DNA of 64,000 nt from Diphasiastrum complanatum (Eukaryota > Streptophyta > Lycopodiopsida > Lycopodiales > Lycopodiaceae), in assembly GCA_029204225.1 (NCBI GenBank), contig CM055095.1:21619252-21683251 (forward strand), in the 5' to 3' direction. A program made the translations under genes and the position numbers. Positions 27,928-39,880 of the stretch are shown here, one piece after another. The notes under the pieces were generated by a model that ran no database searches, had not been told where the DNA came from, and saw only the letters and a list, made by a program, of their open reading frames with translations. How positions within the stretch are numbered: position 1 is the stretch's first letter; every line of letters starts with the position of its first letter.

Positions 27928-28262
27928 TCACTTTTGCTGTCTCATTCTATTGATTTGGTTCAAAGCAGGTTGGAGGATGTTATACTGAACCCATACTATG
28001 GTTGGCGGGAGAACCAAAATAAGAATTGAACCCCTTGAATCACTATCGGCTATGGTAGCAATCTCTTGCAAGGCCTCGACATCTCGTGTGAAGAGACTGC
28101 CAGATATTGTTGTTGCGCTCAATCCCAAAGCTCCAATCAAACCCTTATAAGGTTTCATCCGATTTAGCTGATTTAGCCCAGGCTGAAGATGGCAGGAGCC
28201 AGCACCAACAGAAGTATTAGACCTCTTGAGTCATTGTCTGCTATCTATGCAATCTCTAGTAG
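27928..28262 (-). pseudogene. psbY: PsbY (photosystem II) pseudogene, two-domain type
   Basis: PsbY is a small single-span thylakoid protein of photosystem II. In land plants the nuclear gene encodes a precursor with repeated PsbY units, which are processed after import. Here the second unit is open: EIATIADSDSRG, a hydrophobic span, WVQYNILQPALNQINRMRQQK and a stop. Upstream a first unit is readable as EIA, a TAG stop, then IADNDSRGLILLLVLAPAI, after which bases are lost and the frame shifts to QPGLNQLNRMKPYKGLIGALG, the linker into unit two. The stop, deletion and frameshift, and the missing transit peptide, mark a pseudogene. It lies next to a FAD-oxidoreductase scrap on the same strand. 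Confidence 0.8.
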
Positions 28263-28278
28263 AGCTGTAGCGTGATTC

Positions 28279-28410
28279 TGCAAACTTTTGCCAAAGCACA
28301 AATGCAACGCAGGATGAGCGAACCGGAGGATCCTAAGAGCAAACTTTTGCCAAAGCACAAATGCAGCGCAGGCAGAGGGAACCGGAGGATCGTGAGAGCA
28401 AACGTTTGCC
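28279..28410. repeat. 59-bp tandem repeat, about 2.2 copies
   Basis: Units start with AGCAAACTTTTGCCAAAGCA and end with GAACCGGAGGATC; a third partial unit (AGCAAACGTTTGCC) runs into the FAD-oxidoreductase scrap. The junction suggests the repeat grew from the edge of that exon. Confidence 0.8.
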
Positions 28411-28545
28411 AAAACAGTAACAGAAAAATCTGTATCCATTAGCAAGCGATTGGCTATGGCCAAGCCAATAATACCTGCACTGACTATCACAATGTCCTAT
28501 GCTTCCTTGATAAACTGATATTGATGCTGCTTGCTTTGCTGGATG
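28399..28545 (-). pseudogene. FAD-dependent oxidoreductase exon fragment
   Basis: The minus strand reads DIVIVSAGIIGLAIANRLL followed by DTDFSVTVL. This is the N-terminal Rossmann fold of plant FAD-dependent (DAO-type) oxidoreductases, whose motif is VVGAGIIGL.IA..LL. The first Gly of GxGxxG is Ser here and a TAG lies just before the motif. The match ends at VTVLAN, probably an exon edge. It is not functional. Confidence 0.65.
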
Positions 28546-28826
28546 GAGCTTCTGCATTTTGGACGTTGCATCTCGATCGATAGGAGAGAGACCCGATCGA
28601 GAGAGAGAGACAGAGAGAGCACGCACGCTGGGGGATATAAAATTTAAAATATAAGCGTGTGCATGTGTGTCAGTAAAAAAAAAAATTTAGCATGACATTT
28701 TAGCTTTTGCCTTTGTAAATGCGTGACAAACTTCGCGGGCAGAGCGTGACATTTTTGGCGGCACAGGGTTAATTTTTTTACAGAACCCTTACACTCTCTC
28801 TCTAAAATATCTTTATATATATAGAT

Positions 28827-28828
<2 letters not shown>

Positions 28829-28890
<62 letters not shown>
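28829..28890. repeat. (GA)n microsatellite after an AT-rich palindrome
   Basis: GA dinucleotides preceded by TATATATATAGATATATA at about 28812-28830. Confidence 0.9.
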
Positions 28891-28891
<1 letters not shown>

Positions 28892-29138
28892 GGGTTGGTA
28901 TTGGAAAAACGCGTTTCAGAGCTTTTGATTGGTCCATGTGTGATTAGGGTTTTGATCAATGAGACGTGTTTGAAGGACACATGTCATTCAATTTATCCCA
29001 TAAAACTAATGTCATTTGGATTGAAACACTATATATACCATGAATGTTGTGGAATTTTTTCAACGGGTGACCTTCAATATGAAAAGTGGGACAAGTTGGA
29101 GTTTCTCTCACAATAGGGTCTGAAGGAGGATAAATAGC

Positions 29139-29175
<37 letters not shown>

Positions 29176-30205
29176 ATCCGTTTTCAAAGCAAGGATTGAA
29201 GGTTGTTGACATTTCCAGCCATGAGAGAGATGCATCACTCGTGAGGCTTTGGCCAGAAAGGTGGCATTTCAATTATCTTGCAAGCAATGGACGGAGGTTG
29301 AAAGCTATGGATATCCATCGACCCAAATAATGATTGTTTTTCAGTATGCAGAAGGAAAGTGAAAACAATTACGGCAGCTACTGTTACTACATTATTCTCT
29401 CATGAATTGCCAATAGTAGTCGTCAGCATTGTCAGCCCTGACTTATACAGCTTCAAAAGCCTGCAATTAACGTTGTGTACTATGTGATGGCAGCTTTTAG
29501 AAGAGCCGCACATGTCATTGTCCGCTCACACAAAAATGCGTTCACTCGACTACTCTTGGGCGCAGGCCAGCTGCCTCTCAGTTGGATGCTTGAACATTTT
29601 CATAGAGAATTTGAGTTGGAATCTGAATTTCAGAGCTATCCATACCACCCGTGACCCAACAAACTTCCGCCTTCTTTGATGACGCATTTCAATTCCCAGT
29701 ATCCACTGCACACGGCGTGGTACACATCTCACTATCTGATCAGTATCAACCATCAATAGCATCCATGGGAGCAGCTCTAGACTCCGTCCCAGGAATGCAC
29801 CCTCTCAAGCCACGACATTGGGCAGCGCTAGCTAAAGAGCTGGGGCCTGGGCTGTGTCCCCACAAGCACCCACCGTCCATACGCGTGTAATCTGTTATCT
29901 CAGGCCCTCAGGGCCACATCTCTCACCTTCCGTGGTCCCTCTCATTGTTACTTGCATTGAGAGTTAAGTGCAGTGCCAGCGACAGCGATATGTTGACCTC
30001 TAGTCCTGATCCGCTGGCTTTAAATCGCAAAAAGCCCAGAAAGAAGGAAAGAAAGAGAGGTCAGCTGGAGTCTGGACCACAGAAACCTCTTCTGTTCAAA
30101 GATCAAGGCTTCACTGTTCACGAATATCATTGCTAAGGCTGCAACTCCATAACCAACAAGAAGTCTCAAACTAGAAAGCGACTATACGTTAAATTTCACG
30201 TGCTT
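28891..30205. other. Intergenic, no recognised gene
   Basis: A short (GA)n tract lies at 29140-29175. The plus-strand frame at 29651-29890 is open but has no domain. GC content rises at 29750-29900 without a clear cause. Confidence 0.4.
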
Positions 30206-30236
30206 TTCTCTCTCTCTCCCTCTCTGGCGCGCGATA

Positions 30237-30268
<32 letters not shown>

Positions 30269-30555
30269 ACACACACACACACTCTCTCTCTCTCTCTCTC
30301 TCCACAATGCACATATTGTGCAAAGGCACAATATGTGCACACACACTCTCTCTTTCACACACACACACACACTCTCTCTCTCTCTCCACAATGCACATTA
30401 TCGTACACACACACACTCTCTCTCCCCACAATGCACATATTGTGCACATGTATCGTTTTTCTACGTATCTCTTCGTGCTCACACATCTCTATCTATCTAT
30501 CTGTTTTTCTATGTATCTCTTCGTGCTCACACATCTCTATCTATCTATCTCTCCC
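30206..30555. repeat. Mixed (CT)n/(CA)n block with internal hairpin and 48-bp repeat
   Basis: Alternating CT and CA tracts enclose three variants of CCACAATGCACAT. A perfect hairpin lies at 30308-30339: TGCACATATTGTGC, loop AAAG, GCACAATATGTGCA. A 48-bp tandem duplication (30455-30502 and 30503-30550) carries CTCTTCGTGCTCACACATC. Confidence 0.9.
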
Positions 30556-31812
30556 TCCCCATCTCTGCCTCCCCATGATCATGCCCATTATAATGTGGAT
30601 GCTGTGGTAGAACATGCTATAAAGTTCAAATCATTGAAATCATTGAGGTAGCAATAGGTTGGGATTTAGGAAGTTGATTTATTTAAGTTACTTCGGAGTA
30701 GGGTAGTGATAGGTTGATTCTAGGGAATGTGACGCATCCTCAAAGAGCTTATTAGCATTGCGGTGGTCACTTGTAAGGATAATTTAAAGCTTTCCATGAC
30801 TAAATGTCACTTGTTTAACGTAAGAAAAGTAGTGACTTGGTGATGAAAAGCCAACTTAGAAAATGCAACATGCCTGACCATTCAAACTTAGGAAAACTGA
30901 AATCCCAACCAACCCGAAAGCCAACTCAAAATCCGTCTCCAAAAGGTAACGAAAGGCAAAAACAAGTCACTCATGAAATCGCAACGCGTAGTGGTCGCCA
31001 CAAACTGACCAATAGGCATAGTGGACCCTTAGGTGCCAGTGACGCAAAAAGGTTCTCCGAAATGGTAATCATCCCCAAGGATCAACTTTATTTAATTTGA
31101 AAGAGTTTACATTCATAGATAGACTGACTGGTCTCGGGGCCACCAACACGTGCTGGTAGAGAGAGCTGAGATTTGGTGACCGGATTCCTGGCGCTAATTA
31201 AGCTGCCCAAGTTTCTTTCTACCAGACTCCCCTTGTATTCTAGTGTGATTTGACGTGCCCCCTTTGTCATAGAATATAGTGTTGTATGGTAAAACACGCT
31301 TTTCTGGACTTAGTTTTTATTTTCCTAATTAAGTTTGGCAAGCCTGGCAGAATAAATCTAGCTCCCAATTATGGGTCCCGAGAGCCGCCCGGTGGGCAAA
31401 GTCAACATGGCTCTTGGATATGGGTCCCGGGAGTTGAATAGGCCATGACTCAAGCCCCATAGCTAGCTCATGACTTGTGACTACTTGACAGGCTCACCAC
31501 AGGTCAGAGGCTCAGTCCTTGACTTCCTAACTTGCTCTGGGACTTTAGGGAGTGTCATCCCTTAGAGTCTTACAGGGCACACTGGGTGCACCATAGGTCC
31601 CAGCCTGACTGAATGTGGCTAGTTGGAAGTTTTACGGCCTTAGAATTGTCCAGGAAGTGAAAATATCGGCGATGTCGAGCGCAACTTTGATGTACGCAAA
31701 AATATTTTGACTAGTAGAAAGACCTCTTTGTTTTAAAGAGACGGTCAGTTTTGGCCCAGGATTACTCTAGTTTGTCACTGGAAGAAGCTCGGCAACTCAG
31801 TAAAAGTGGGCA
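30556..31812. other. Intergenic, no recognised gene
   Basis: A frame at 30837-31100 is basic and asparagine/lysine-rich, with no family recognised. The phrase ATGGGTCCCG(A/G)GAG occurs twice (about 31371 and 31420). Confidence 0.35.
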
Positions 31813-32142
31813 GAACGTATTGCTAAGTTATGAAATGAATGATTGGGAAGATTGGATGTACTTGTTATAAATGCAATCTAGATGATAAAGTAGTGAATCT
31901 TGTTTCGGACATGGATAACAACTGTTGCTCAGCTATGACACCTGTCTTTCTCACACGACTAACTTGTGCGGTTTTGTTGTGTGGGATGGTGGCAGGTAAC
32001 AGTTGGGTGTCCTAAAACTTGCTTCGCTTTATGGTACTCTGTACTGGTTAACTTTATACAATTGTATTTTTACCTGTTATGCTATAAATTGAAGGGTTCA
32101 AAGGGTTTGTCAAGAGGGACTATGTGAAATCTTGTTACTCTC
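31813..32142 (+). repeat. Dispersed direct repeat, copy 1 (about 330 bp)
   Basis: Near-identical to 34111-34455 and partly to 36455-36690. Shared anchors are GAACGTATTGCTA, TTGTGTGGGATGGTGGCAGG and CTATGCTATAAATTGAAGG-type ends. No TG..CA ends, so an LTR is possible but not shown. Confidence 0.8.
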
Positions 32143-32218
32143 TCTCTAGCACCTCTGATGCCACCCCAACTACCCTTTGGTCGGGGTAGTACCAAACCTT
32201 TATCTTTTCTTGTATTTT

Positions 32219-33056
32219 ATGGCTAACAAGGTCTGTTCTATGGTGTATTCCACGGGATGGTTTCATGATGCAGTGACTCTTGGCTATGGGGAGCCCCTTC
32301 CTCCTCCTAGTCCTTTCGTTCAGACTATTATTTGTTGCATGAAGAAAGCTGTTGAAGTTCACAAACTGATTACTGCTTATGATATGACTACTTTTAATGC
32401 TGCTGGCCCGGATGGTAAAATTATTTCCCTTATTGATTTGATGTGCATCATGGATTGGATCAAAATTTATACAGATTTTATTAAAAAGAAGGAAACCCTT
32501 AGCATGGTTGAAAAAATTTATATGGACCTCTCTAACTATGCTGAACAAATTGCTGCTGAGGAAAATTTCTATAATATGCATATTCGAAAAGTATTTGCTT
32601 GCTTGGAAAAAGTAAATGGTGACTCCTCTGCTGATACCCCTGTCCCTACCAATGCTCCTACTTCACCTCACTCTTTGATCTTTACCGAAGACCTTGATGA
32701 AGATAGTGCTTCCCAGTTAGAGTCCTTTCACAAAAAATCTGTGATGTAGGGAATCAATCTACCTTTGAATTTTGTCAGGCCAATAGCTGCCAAGTACATT
32801 GGTTTCGAGTCGTATCGTTGAGTTTAAATCTACTAAGACTACTTATAAACTTTGGAGCCTTCCTTCTGTCAACTTTCTAGCACCTATCTCTATTGAGCTT
32901 TGGATTGCTCTTGCTCATCTCACTGATGAAGAAGTCCAAGCCTGCAAGCTTGCTGCTTTGCATAAGAATCCTTCTTTTGATACTCCTATTGCCTTTGATA
33001 TTGTCATCAAGATGAGCAGATTTGAACCTTTGAGATGTCCTTCTGAGCAGACCTAG
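32219..33056 (+). pseudogene. Unidentified broken gene between direct repeats
   Basis: The ATG at 32219 (MANKVCSMVYSTGWF) opens a 176-residue frame ending at 32749. It is cysteine-containing and largely helical in character, with an acidic C-terminal stretch (FTEDLDEDSASQ). Reading past the TAG in the same frame gives LPLNFVRPIAAKYIG. After a frameshift near 32800, 85 more coding-like codons follow (YKLWSLPSVNF, LTDEEVQACKLAALHKN). A third coding-like stretch (33189-33420) contains KPTREIVKSHLVF. I recognise no family. It sits between two copies of the 330-bp repeat, so it may be the internal gene of a non-autonomous element, or a captured host gene. Confidence 0.4.
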
Positions 33057-34110
33057 GCTTTTAACAGAATGAACCTTCATCAAGCTAGAATCTGGAACTG
33101 AAAAAGACCTTTCTTTAAGTGATAATGTGGTGATAAATGCAAAAATAATTCTTCTATCATATGATTTGATCACTCTATTTGGTACATAATGAATAATCTT
33201 TCCATTTTCTTTCCTGGTGAGTCTCTGAAAAATCAGCTTAATGTCTTTTTCCTTTGGTTGCATAAACCTACTAGAGAGATTGTCAAATCCCACCTTGTCT
33301 TTCTGTACATCCGACAATACATGATTGATGCTGCCATTGAACTTTCCATAAACCCTACTCCTAAGCTCCTCGTACACCTTGGCGATGCTAAAAACATTCA
33401 AGAAAAGGAAAATCACACAACCCTATTCACTTTTCCTCATGCTCTCTTGCTCTCTCTCTCTCCCTCATTCTTGCTCTCCTGGTGCTCTACCATACTGTGA
33501 TTGTGATTGAAGAGAAAGCTCGTGAATGCTATTGGAAGAGCAATTGTGTGAATGATACTACAAACAAAGGTGAGAATGATTTGAGAAATGGTACCTTGTT
33601 GATAATGAAGGATGTATGCTAAGATTGAATGCTCACAGATTGTTGTGATTACCTTTGTGTAGTAGCAAAGCCTGGCTTGCATATTGAAATTGGATACTAC
33701 TACAATCAATCGTTGTCCCAAGGAGCATACGTGGCCAATTTTTCAAGTATGTTTTCAACCTTTTCGACCTATGATAGGCGCTGGATAGCAGGCCAACGTT
33801 TGATATTCACTAGCACCGTTTTTGAAAAGAGAGTAGTCGTTGGCCAGCGGCCTCTCTAAGGCGGATCTAGCCACTGGCCAGCGCTGATTTTTGGCTCAGA
33901 TGTGGTTGTATGAACTGCGATTTGCCATGGCTCTTTGTATGAGCATTGTTTCAAGCATTTTTCAATACGTAATGCTTGTAGAAATGTGATGGACCGCTGT
34001 CCTTCCATGTGTTTTATGGGTATAGCAGAAGCTATAGCATGAATATGGTTGATGAGAATGCTCCTTTATTGATCAGTATGGCTTCTGCCCTAATACGGCT
34101 TCGTTAAAGG
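33057..34110. other. Spacer with a coding-like stretch
   Basis: Apart from 33189-33420 (see the broken gene before it), nothing is recognised. The phrase TGGCCAGCG recurs near 33840 and 33872. Confidence 0.35.
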
Positions 34111-34455
34111 GAAGAACGTATTGCTAGGTTATGAAATGAATGATCAGGAAGATTGGGCGTACTTGTTATAAATGCAATCTAGCTGATAAAGTAGTGAATC
34201 TTATTTCAAACATGGATAACAATTGATGCTCAGCTATGACACTTGTCTTTCTCACGCGACTAACTTCTGCGGTTTTGTTGTGTGGGATGGTGGCAGGTAA
34301 CAGCTACGTGTTTTGAAACTTGCTTCACTTTATGGTACTCTGTACGGTTTAACTTTATACAGTTGTATTTTTACTTGGTATGCTATAAATTGAAGGGTTC
34401 AAAGGGTTTGGTCTTGACTTGTCAAGAGGGACTATGTGAAATCTTCTTACTCTCT
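34111..34455 (+). repeat. Dispersed direct repeat, copy 2
   Basis: Second, nearly full copy of the 330-bp repeat, with a 12-bp insertion near its end. The offset from copy 1 is about 2.3 kb. Confidence 0.8.
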
Positions 34456-36454
34456 CATGGACTCCATTTGACTATGCAAAATCCCCGTCAAAAACTCTTT
34501 TTTTGGCTTCACCAAGTACACCGAATTAATCCACTTTTGTAAGTATGAATAGCTTATGTAAAAGATATGGAGAAAATTCAAAATCATATTCTTTGGGGAT
34601 TCTGGGAAAAGTTTTTTAACTTGCATCTCAAGTCTCCTGTTTCCATGGCTAGGATTCACTTGATCTTAGGGATCTTAATCTAATGGTGATCACTCACATT
34701 ACTTTGTGCTTTTATGAGTAATTAAAAAAAAAAGTATATAAGGAAGGAGACCCAGCAAGGGACCTCCACCCTCTTTCTTCCCTTTCCTCGTTTCATCAAA
34801 TGCGACGTTGCTTCTGCCTTCATGAAGAGGCTTTTTTCATCAACAAAGTGGTAATATCCAAGCCCACGGTGGTGCACTGGATCACACTCTCTGCAATTGG
34901 AATTTGGAGCTTGTTTATTCACATTTGGTAAGCATTCAACCTGGCAACTGGCCAGTGAACTATTTTCAAGCATTGCCTTTATGATTGATGTAAGCAATGA
35001 AAAACTTGTTGTTTGTTGTCACTGATATAGAAAGGTTTGCCACAATAGCTGATTGTTGTCTTGCCATGATTCTACTTTTAGTTTTGCACCACTCTATGTG
35101 CTACTAGCAGCGCTAGAAGGAATCCGCGCATTTTTTAGCATGATTTCTCACAGCTAACTGGTCAATCACTAACTTCTTGTGATTGAATGAGCTAATTTTA
35201 TGGTTGTATATCCTTCTATGCACACACTATATGGGCGCCCTCTTTTCAAATTGTTATAGCAAGTATTACACTCCTCCACACCATAAAGCTCCACTCGCTT
35301 GTAATAAGGTGTTGCTAAAGAAGTTCCCCAAAAAAGGCATGAGCTCCAATTGAACTCTATATTCGATGTTTTATGCTTACTCTAAATCAAGATGTAGGAA
35401 AGGCATCGAACATAAGGTTGATAATTAAAAACGATCCATAATAACGGATTCTTAGTAACTAAAGCTTGTAGCTCTTGAAGAATAGGCATTCCACTCCTAG
35501 GAATCAACAACTTACCTTGAAACATTGTACCTCTAGAAAGATGTATGATAATGACTTGAAACTCGTGGCTCGATAATCATAATGCTATTAGGACTTGTGC
35601 CAAAACCAAGTGGAAGAAATGATCATGTCGACCTCTCAAGAGGAATCTACTAATCATAGTCAGGTATGACTCCAAGAAAAACCACAATTACTTGAATGGG
35701 ATTTCGTGAATGATGGTGTAGAATAGTAAAATTCTTTATCCTCCATAACCGTTTAAGAATATGTGAAATGCTAGAAGTATACTTTACGACATTTCTTAAA
35801 AAGCTTTATGTAATCAATAAAGTATGAATAAAATGATACGAGTAAGTAATCATTCAAAAATAACAACAAGACATATGACAAAAGAAAAACCATATGTAAG
35901 GAACCTTACCTACATCAGTGATAATAATCTGTTCTCATATGTATTCATGAGTTTAAGTGCATGTATAGTGGCACTGGAAAGCCTTAGTATCTACCACACT
36001 TGTAGAAGACTATGGTAATAGTCTTCAGGGTCAGGATGGTACAGAGGTACCCGAATACCTATGAAAACTTACGCACTTTACTTGCTGCATCAAAACACAA
36101 TAATGGACTATAGCGGTTTATTAAGTTACAGTTGTTCGGCATCTTAATGTGATGAATCGATGCAGTGTATGGTTAACCTGAATGGCATGGATTTGCCCAA
36201 GCGTTTGTACATAGGGTCCATCAAGTACCAAAAAACTTCACTAGTACTGATGGGTACAAGATGGCATAGAGATGTCCTATTACCGACCTCTATGACCAAA
36301 CTACACCTTTTTCACTTGTTGTGATTGATTAGGGCTTCACCAGTGTAAAGCTATGTTAATGTTATGTAACTAAAGGATTATTTGTCTTATATTGATCACT
36401 GTGGTGGATGCCCTTATATGGTGGTATTAAAGCAAGACCTATGATATGGTAGAA
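34456..36454. other. Intergenic, no gene seen
   Basis: AT-rich, with no convincing frame. Confidence 0.45.
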
Positions 36455-36690
36455 TGCATGGTAGGGAAGATTGGACTAATGATTGTGAATTTTATTTAAG
36501 CTGATAGTGAATCTTGTTTCAGACATGGATGACAACTGATGTCAGTTATGACACCTGTCTTCCTCACTAAACTAACTTGTGTGGTTGTGTTTTGTGGGAT
36601 GGTGGCAGGTAATAACTGGGTATCCTAAAACTTGTTTCACTTTATGGTGCTTTGTACTGTAAGTTCTTTTAGCTTCGTTTAAACCTGTTA
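36455..36690 (+). repeat. Dispersed direct repeat, copy 3 (partial)
   Basis: Diverged partial copy with GAATCTTGTTTC.GACATGGAT and GTGGGATGGTGGCAGGTAA, again about 2.3 kb from the previous copy. Confidence 0.7.
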
Positions 36691-36978
36691 TGCTGTAAGA
36701 CCAAATTCAATTTCTCAAACCATCTCCATGCCAATGTCCATGGCCGCAATTCAACAACAATAGCAGTAGCCTCGTTTGCCAATTTGCACTTTTCAAACGT
36801 TGGCCATCTCCCGTGGAAAAGCATCGCAAGCCAAACCCTGGAAAACCCAAAAGACGCAACAGTGCCACTAGAAACGACTAATCGATCTTCATCTCTCATG
36901 CCTTACAAGATATCATATCTGGTTAGGTGAGATTCTTTGTGAAATCTAATTTCTCTCACTCATTGAGACATGTTGAAG

Positions 36979-37076
<98 letters not shown>

Positions 37077-37078
37077 TG
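36979..37078. repeat. (CT)n(CA)n compound tract
   Basis: CT dinucleotides to about 37057, then CA to 37076. Frames across it are not genes. Confidence 0.95.
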
Positions 37079-37289
37079 GCGTTTTCACTTTTTATCAAAA
37101 ATGACAAACGAAAAATCTACCTTGCATCAGAGTTCCTACCCCTACTGGGCATTGCCTGTTATGTGTCAGAGAAATGCTCAAGCTCGATGCCAAGCTACTC
37201 TCGAGACTATATGCATTGGTGTCGATTAGGACTTGTAGCAACATGATTGAGATTGATGATACTATCGTTCCAGTTGTTTACAACATATT

Positions 37290-37312
37290 GCAACAAATAT
37301 GAGTCTTTTTAT

Positions 37313-37396
<84 letters not shown>

Positions 37397-37528
37397 ATTC
37401 TATAGGGGGTTTGAGTAACGGGAAACATAGTTGTGCGCAAAAAAAGATGAGATGTTTATAACTCTTATCTTTTTCAAGTACAAAACTTTGAGAGGATCGA
37501 TAACCCAACAAGTTCTCACAACCTCATA
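37290..37528 (+). repeat. Tandem duplication, unit 1
   Basis: Contains GAGTCTTTTTATG, a (CT)n(CA)n tract, TATAGGGGGTTTGAGTAAC and AACCCAACAAGTTCTCACAAC. The same order recurs 706 bp downstream. Confidence 0.85.
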
Positions 37529-37995
37529 GGTATAAGAAGTACATCCAAACCGTGACACTCGGGTATGCTTCATAGTGGAAGGTAACGAACAACTGATACA
37601 TACTGCACGTGATATCTAACACCAACAAACCTGATATATAGGAGGATACATGGAACTGATGCAAACATAGCAGTCGAGCAGTTCATGTAGGCTGCTAGCA
37701 TTCAATATGGCTACTTTTCCAGTAGTCAGAGCACAAACTTTTGTGAATGACACAAACTCTGCAGAGGTTAAGCTTGAAACAACATTTCTTTCCAGGAAAG
37801 GGGACCCTAGCATTGGACCATGTTCATCTCTTTCAGCCATAGCGATGCGTCAGGAAACCAGTCCTCTGCTCACACACTCATGTCTGACAAGAACCAATCT
37901 ACTGAGGTTATACTTCACGCCCTGCCTCTATCAACCAAGTTGAGGCATTACTTGACAAGGAACCACATTTTTATTAGTTTCTACGTAGAAGTTGA

Positions 37996-38016
37996 GCAAC
38001 AAGTATGAGTCTTTTT

Positions 38017-38086
<70 letters not shown>

Positions 38087-38218
38087 ACATTCTCTATAGG
38101 GGGTTTGAGTAACATGAAACATAGCTGTGTGCAAAAAAAGATGATCTGGTTATAACTCTAATCTTCTTCAAGTATGAAACTTTGAGAGGATCAATAACCC
38201 AACAAGTTCTCACAACAT
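37996..38218 (+). repeat. Tandem duplication, unit 2
   Basis: Copy of 37290-37528 with a shorter microsatellite. The spacer 37529-37995 contains open frames of unknown meaning. Confidence 0.85.
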
Positions 38219-39048
38219 CACACTTACCACAACGTATCATCCCATTGAGTACAGTTTGAACTTAGAAGCCACAGTTTTTCAAGTTCCCACTGATTATAGT
38301 CAACAATAATAACTTTAAGAAGTTGCAAAAGTAAATATCAAGAAGCTCCTCTTATATAGTTTGTGATTGCACATGTACGTTAGTAGAATCATAGAGTTTT
38401 TGTTATACTCATGCTACCAGTGCTGAATGAATTGTCGCTTGCAACCATATCAGTCCTAGTACAAGCAACACCAATAGAGTAGAATTGACCACTTCAGCTG
38501 ATGTGGACATCAATTGCAAAAATCAAGTAGAATAGAATTGACCTCCCAAATGTTCGTCGAGAGATATTCTGGGCATGCAAATTTGTGCATTTTCAGGTAA
38601 CCACTTTCTTCTGCGCTTGAATTTTGCATGACTATAGTCTGTAGTTAAAAACGATCAACATAGAATGCCTTCAAAGACGAGTACAGTTACCCAAAGTCTT
38701 CAACCATCCCACTATGATCTAACACACGAACCTGTTTATTCTTGCCTAATTTTCAGGCATAGTGTTTAGATTCTTTATAGGATGTCCTTCACCATATGAT
38801 CATTGTGATTCTTTGCAAATAATGGTATTTTCTTGAATGTATAATTTCTTTTACCTTCATTTTCGGATGCTCGTCATGTAAAGAAGATATCCAAGTCGGA
38901 AGAACAATGAAAATAGTGTGCTCACACACATTAGTAGACTCTATTTAATTATTTGTTTGGATTTAAATTTTTTGTAAGTAAGTGTTAAAAATGCTTTTAT
39001 CAATAAAAGTATTAAAATAATGACTTAAATTCAAAAAGTCATAACTAC

Positions 39049-39297
39049 AATATATTTTTACTCTTTGAGCTGATTCCAGCAAGTATATGCATGACAATAT
39101 TTGATTTCAGTTTGACTGAGATTTTTAAAGATCCTATTCAGTTAGGTGACGTTTTACGCCTTTTACGGAATTTCTTAACTTTCTTTCAAGTAAAATATCT
39201 TCTAAGTATGAGCTCCGATTCAAGTGATGTAGAAAACAATATTGCTCTATTTTCTGAGTTCTTTGCATTGACTATATGGATGATTAGCTTAAAGTGA
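39049..39297 (+). pseudogene. Conserved exon-like ORF in the Helitron 5' region
   Basis: An open frame reads LFELIP, CMTIFDFSLTEIFKDPIQ, LTFFQVKYLLSMSSDSSD, ENNIALFSEFFALTIWM. The inverted copy (50169-49864, minus) keeps the same frame with mostly single-base differences, several of them conservative at protein level (for example E/D, V/I). This suggests it was coding when the element was active. I do not recognise the family. It may be a captured host exon or an accessory Helitron ORF. Confidence 0.45.
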
Positions 39298-39441
39298 TTT
39301 TATAATATGACCCATAATCAAGCTAAGCAAACTTTATGTGATTGATCTAGAGTGAAACATTGATTTTGGATCCACAAATCATTATTCTATCTCTCACTCT
39401 CTAAATACAAGTTTAAATCATTATTCTGTCTCTCAAACCCC

Positions 39442-39663
39442 AACCAACAAGTAGTTACTCCGGAGTTTGTACAAAACATTGTTTCATATAGAAAGCACAT
39501 CCGCCTGAAACCACCAGTACAAGTCAAACAAGACTATTTTTAACATAAAATTTGAGTCATAATCCTTCTTTATGTTCAAAAGTGATAAATTACAATTTAA
39601 AATATAGTAGGATGTCTACTTAAAATAGAGTGTCATGTTTACTATTTTTGATAGGTATCCATG

Positions 39664-39707
<44 letters not shown>

Positions 39708-39880
39708 GTCGCTATTGTTTGCTTGATTCTGACGAAATCCATGTTAACTTTGACTTGCAGGATAAATGAACAAAGGTTGTGAATATCATGTTTGAAAACC
39801 CCAACCAATAAGTAGTTCCTCCGGAGTTTGTACGAAACAATGTTTCATATAGAACTCCGGTTTCTGAAAGCACATCCGCC
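39442..39880 (+). repeat. Internal duplication in the Helitron 5' region
   Basis: The segment at 39442-39530 (CCAACAAGTAGTTACTCCGG onwards) is repeated at 39800-39890. The first copy lacks 14 bp (CTCCGGTTTCTGAA). The inverted copy of the element shows the same duplication (49320-49410 and 49707-49770), so it predates their split. A (CT)n tract lies at 39668-39707. Confidence 0.75.

Noticed and set aside
30206..30555. CRISPR-like alternation of repeats
   Set aside because: The units are simple CT/CA microsatellites, the spacers are not unique, and the context is eukaryotic.
32135..32581. 148-codon minus-strand frame
   Set aside because: It is a shadow of the better plus-strand frame 32219-32749, which has a good ATG context and continues into further coding-like sequence.
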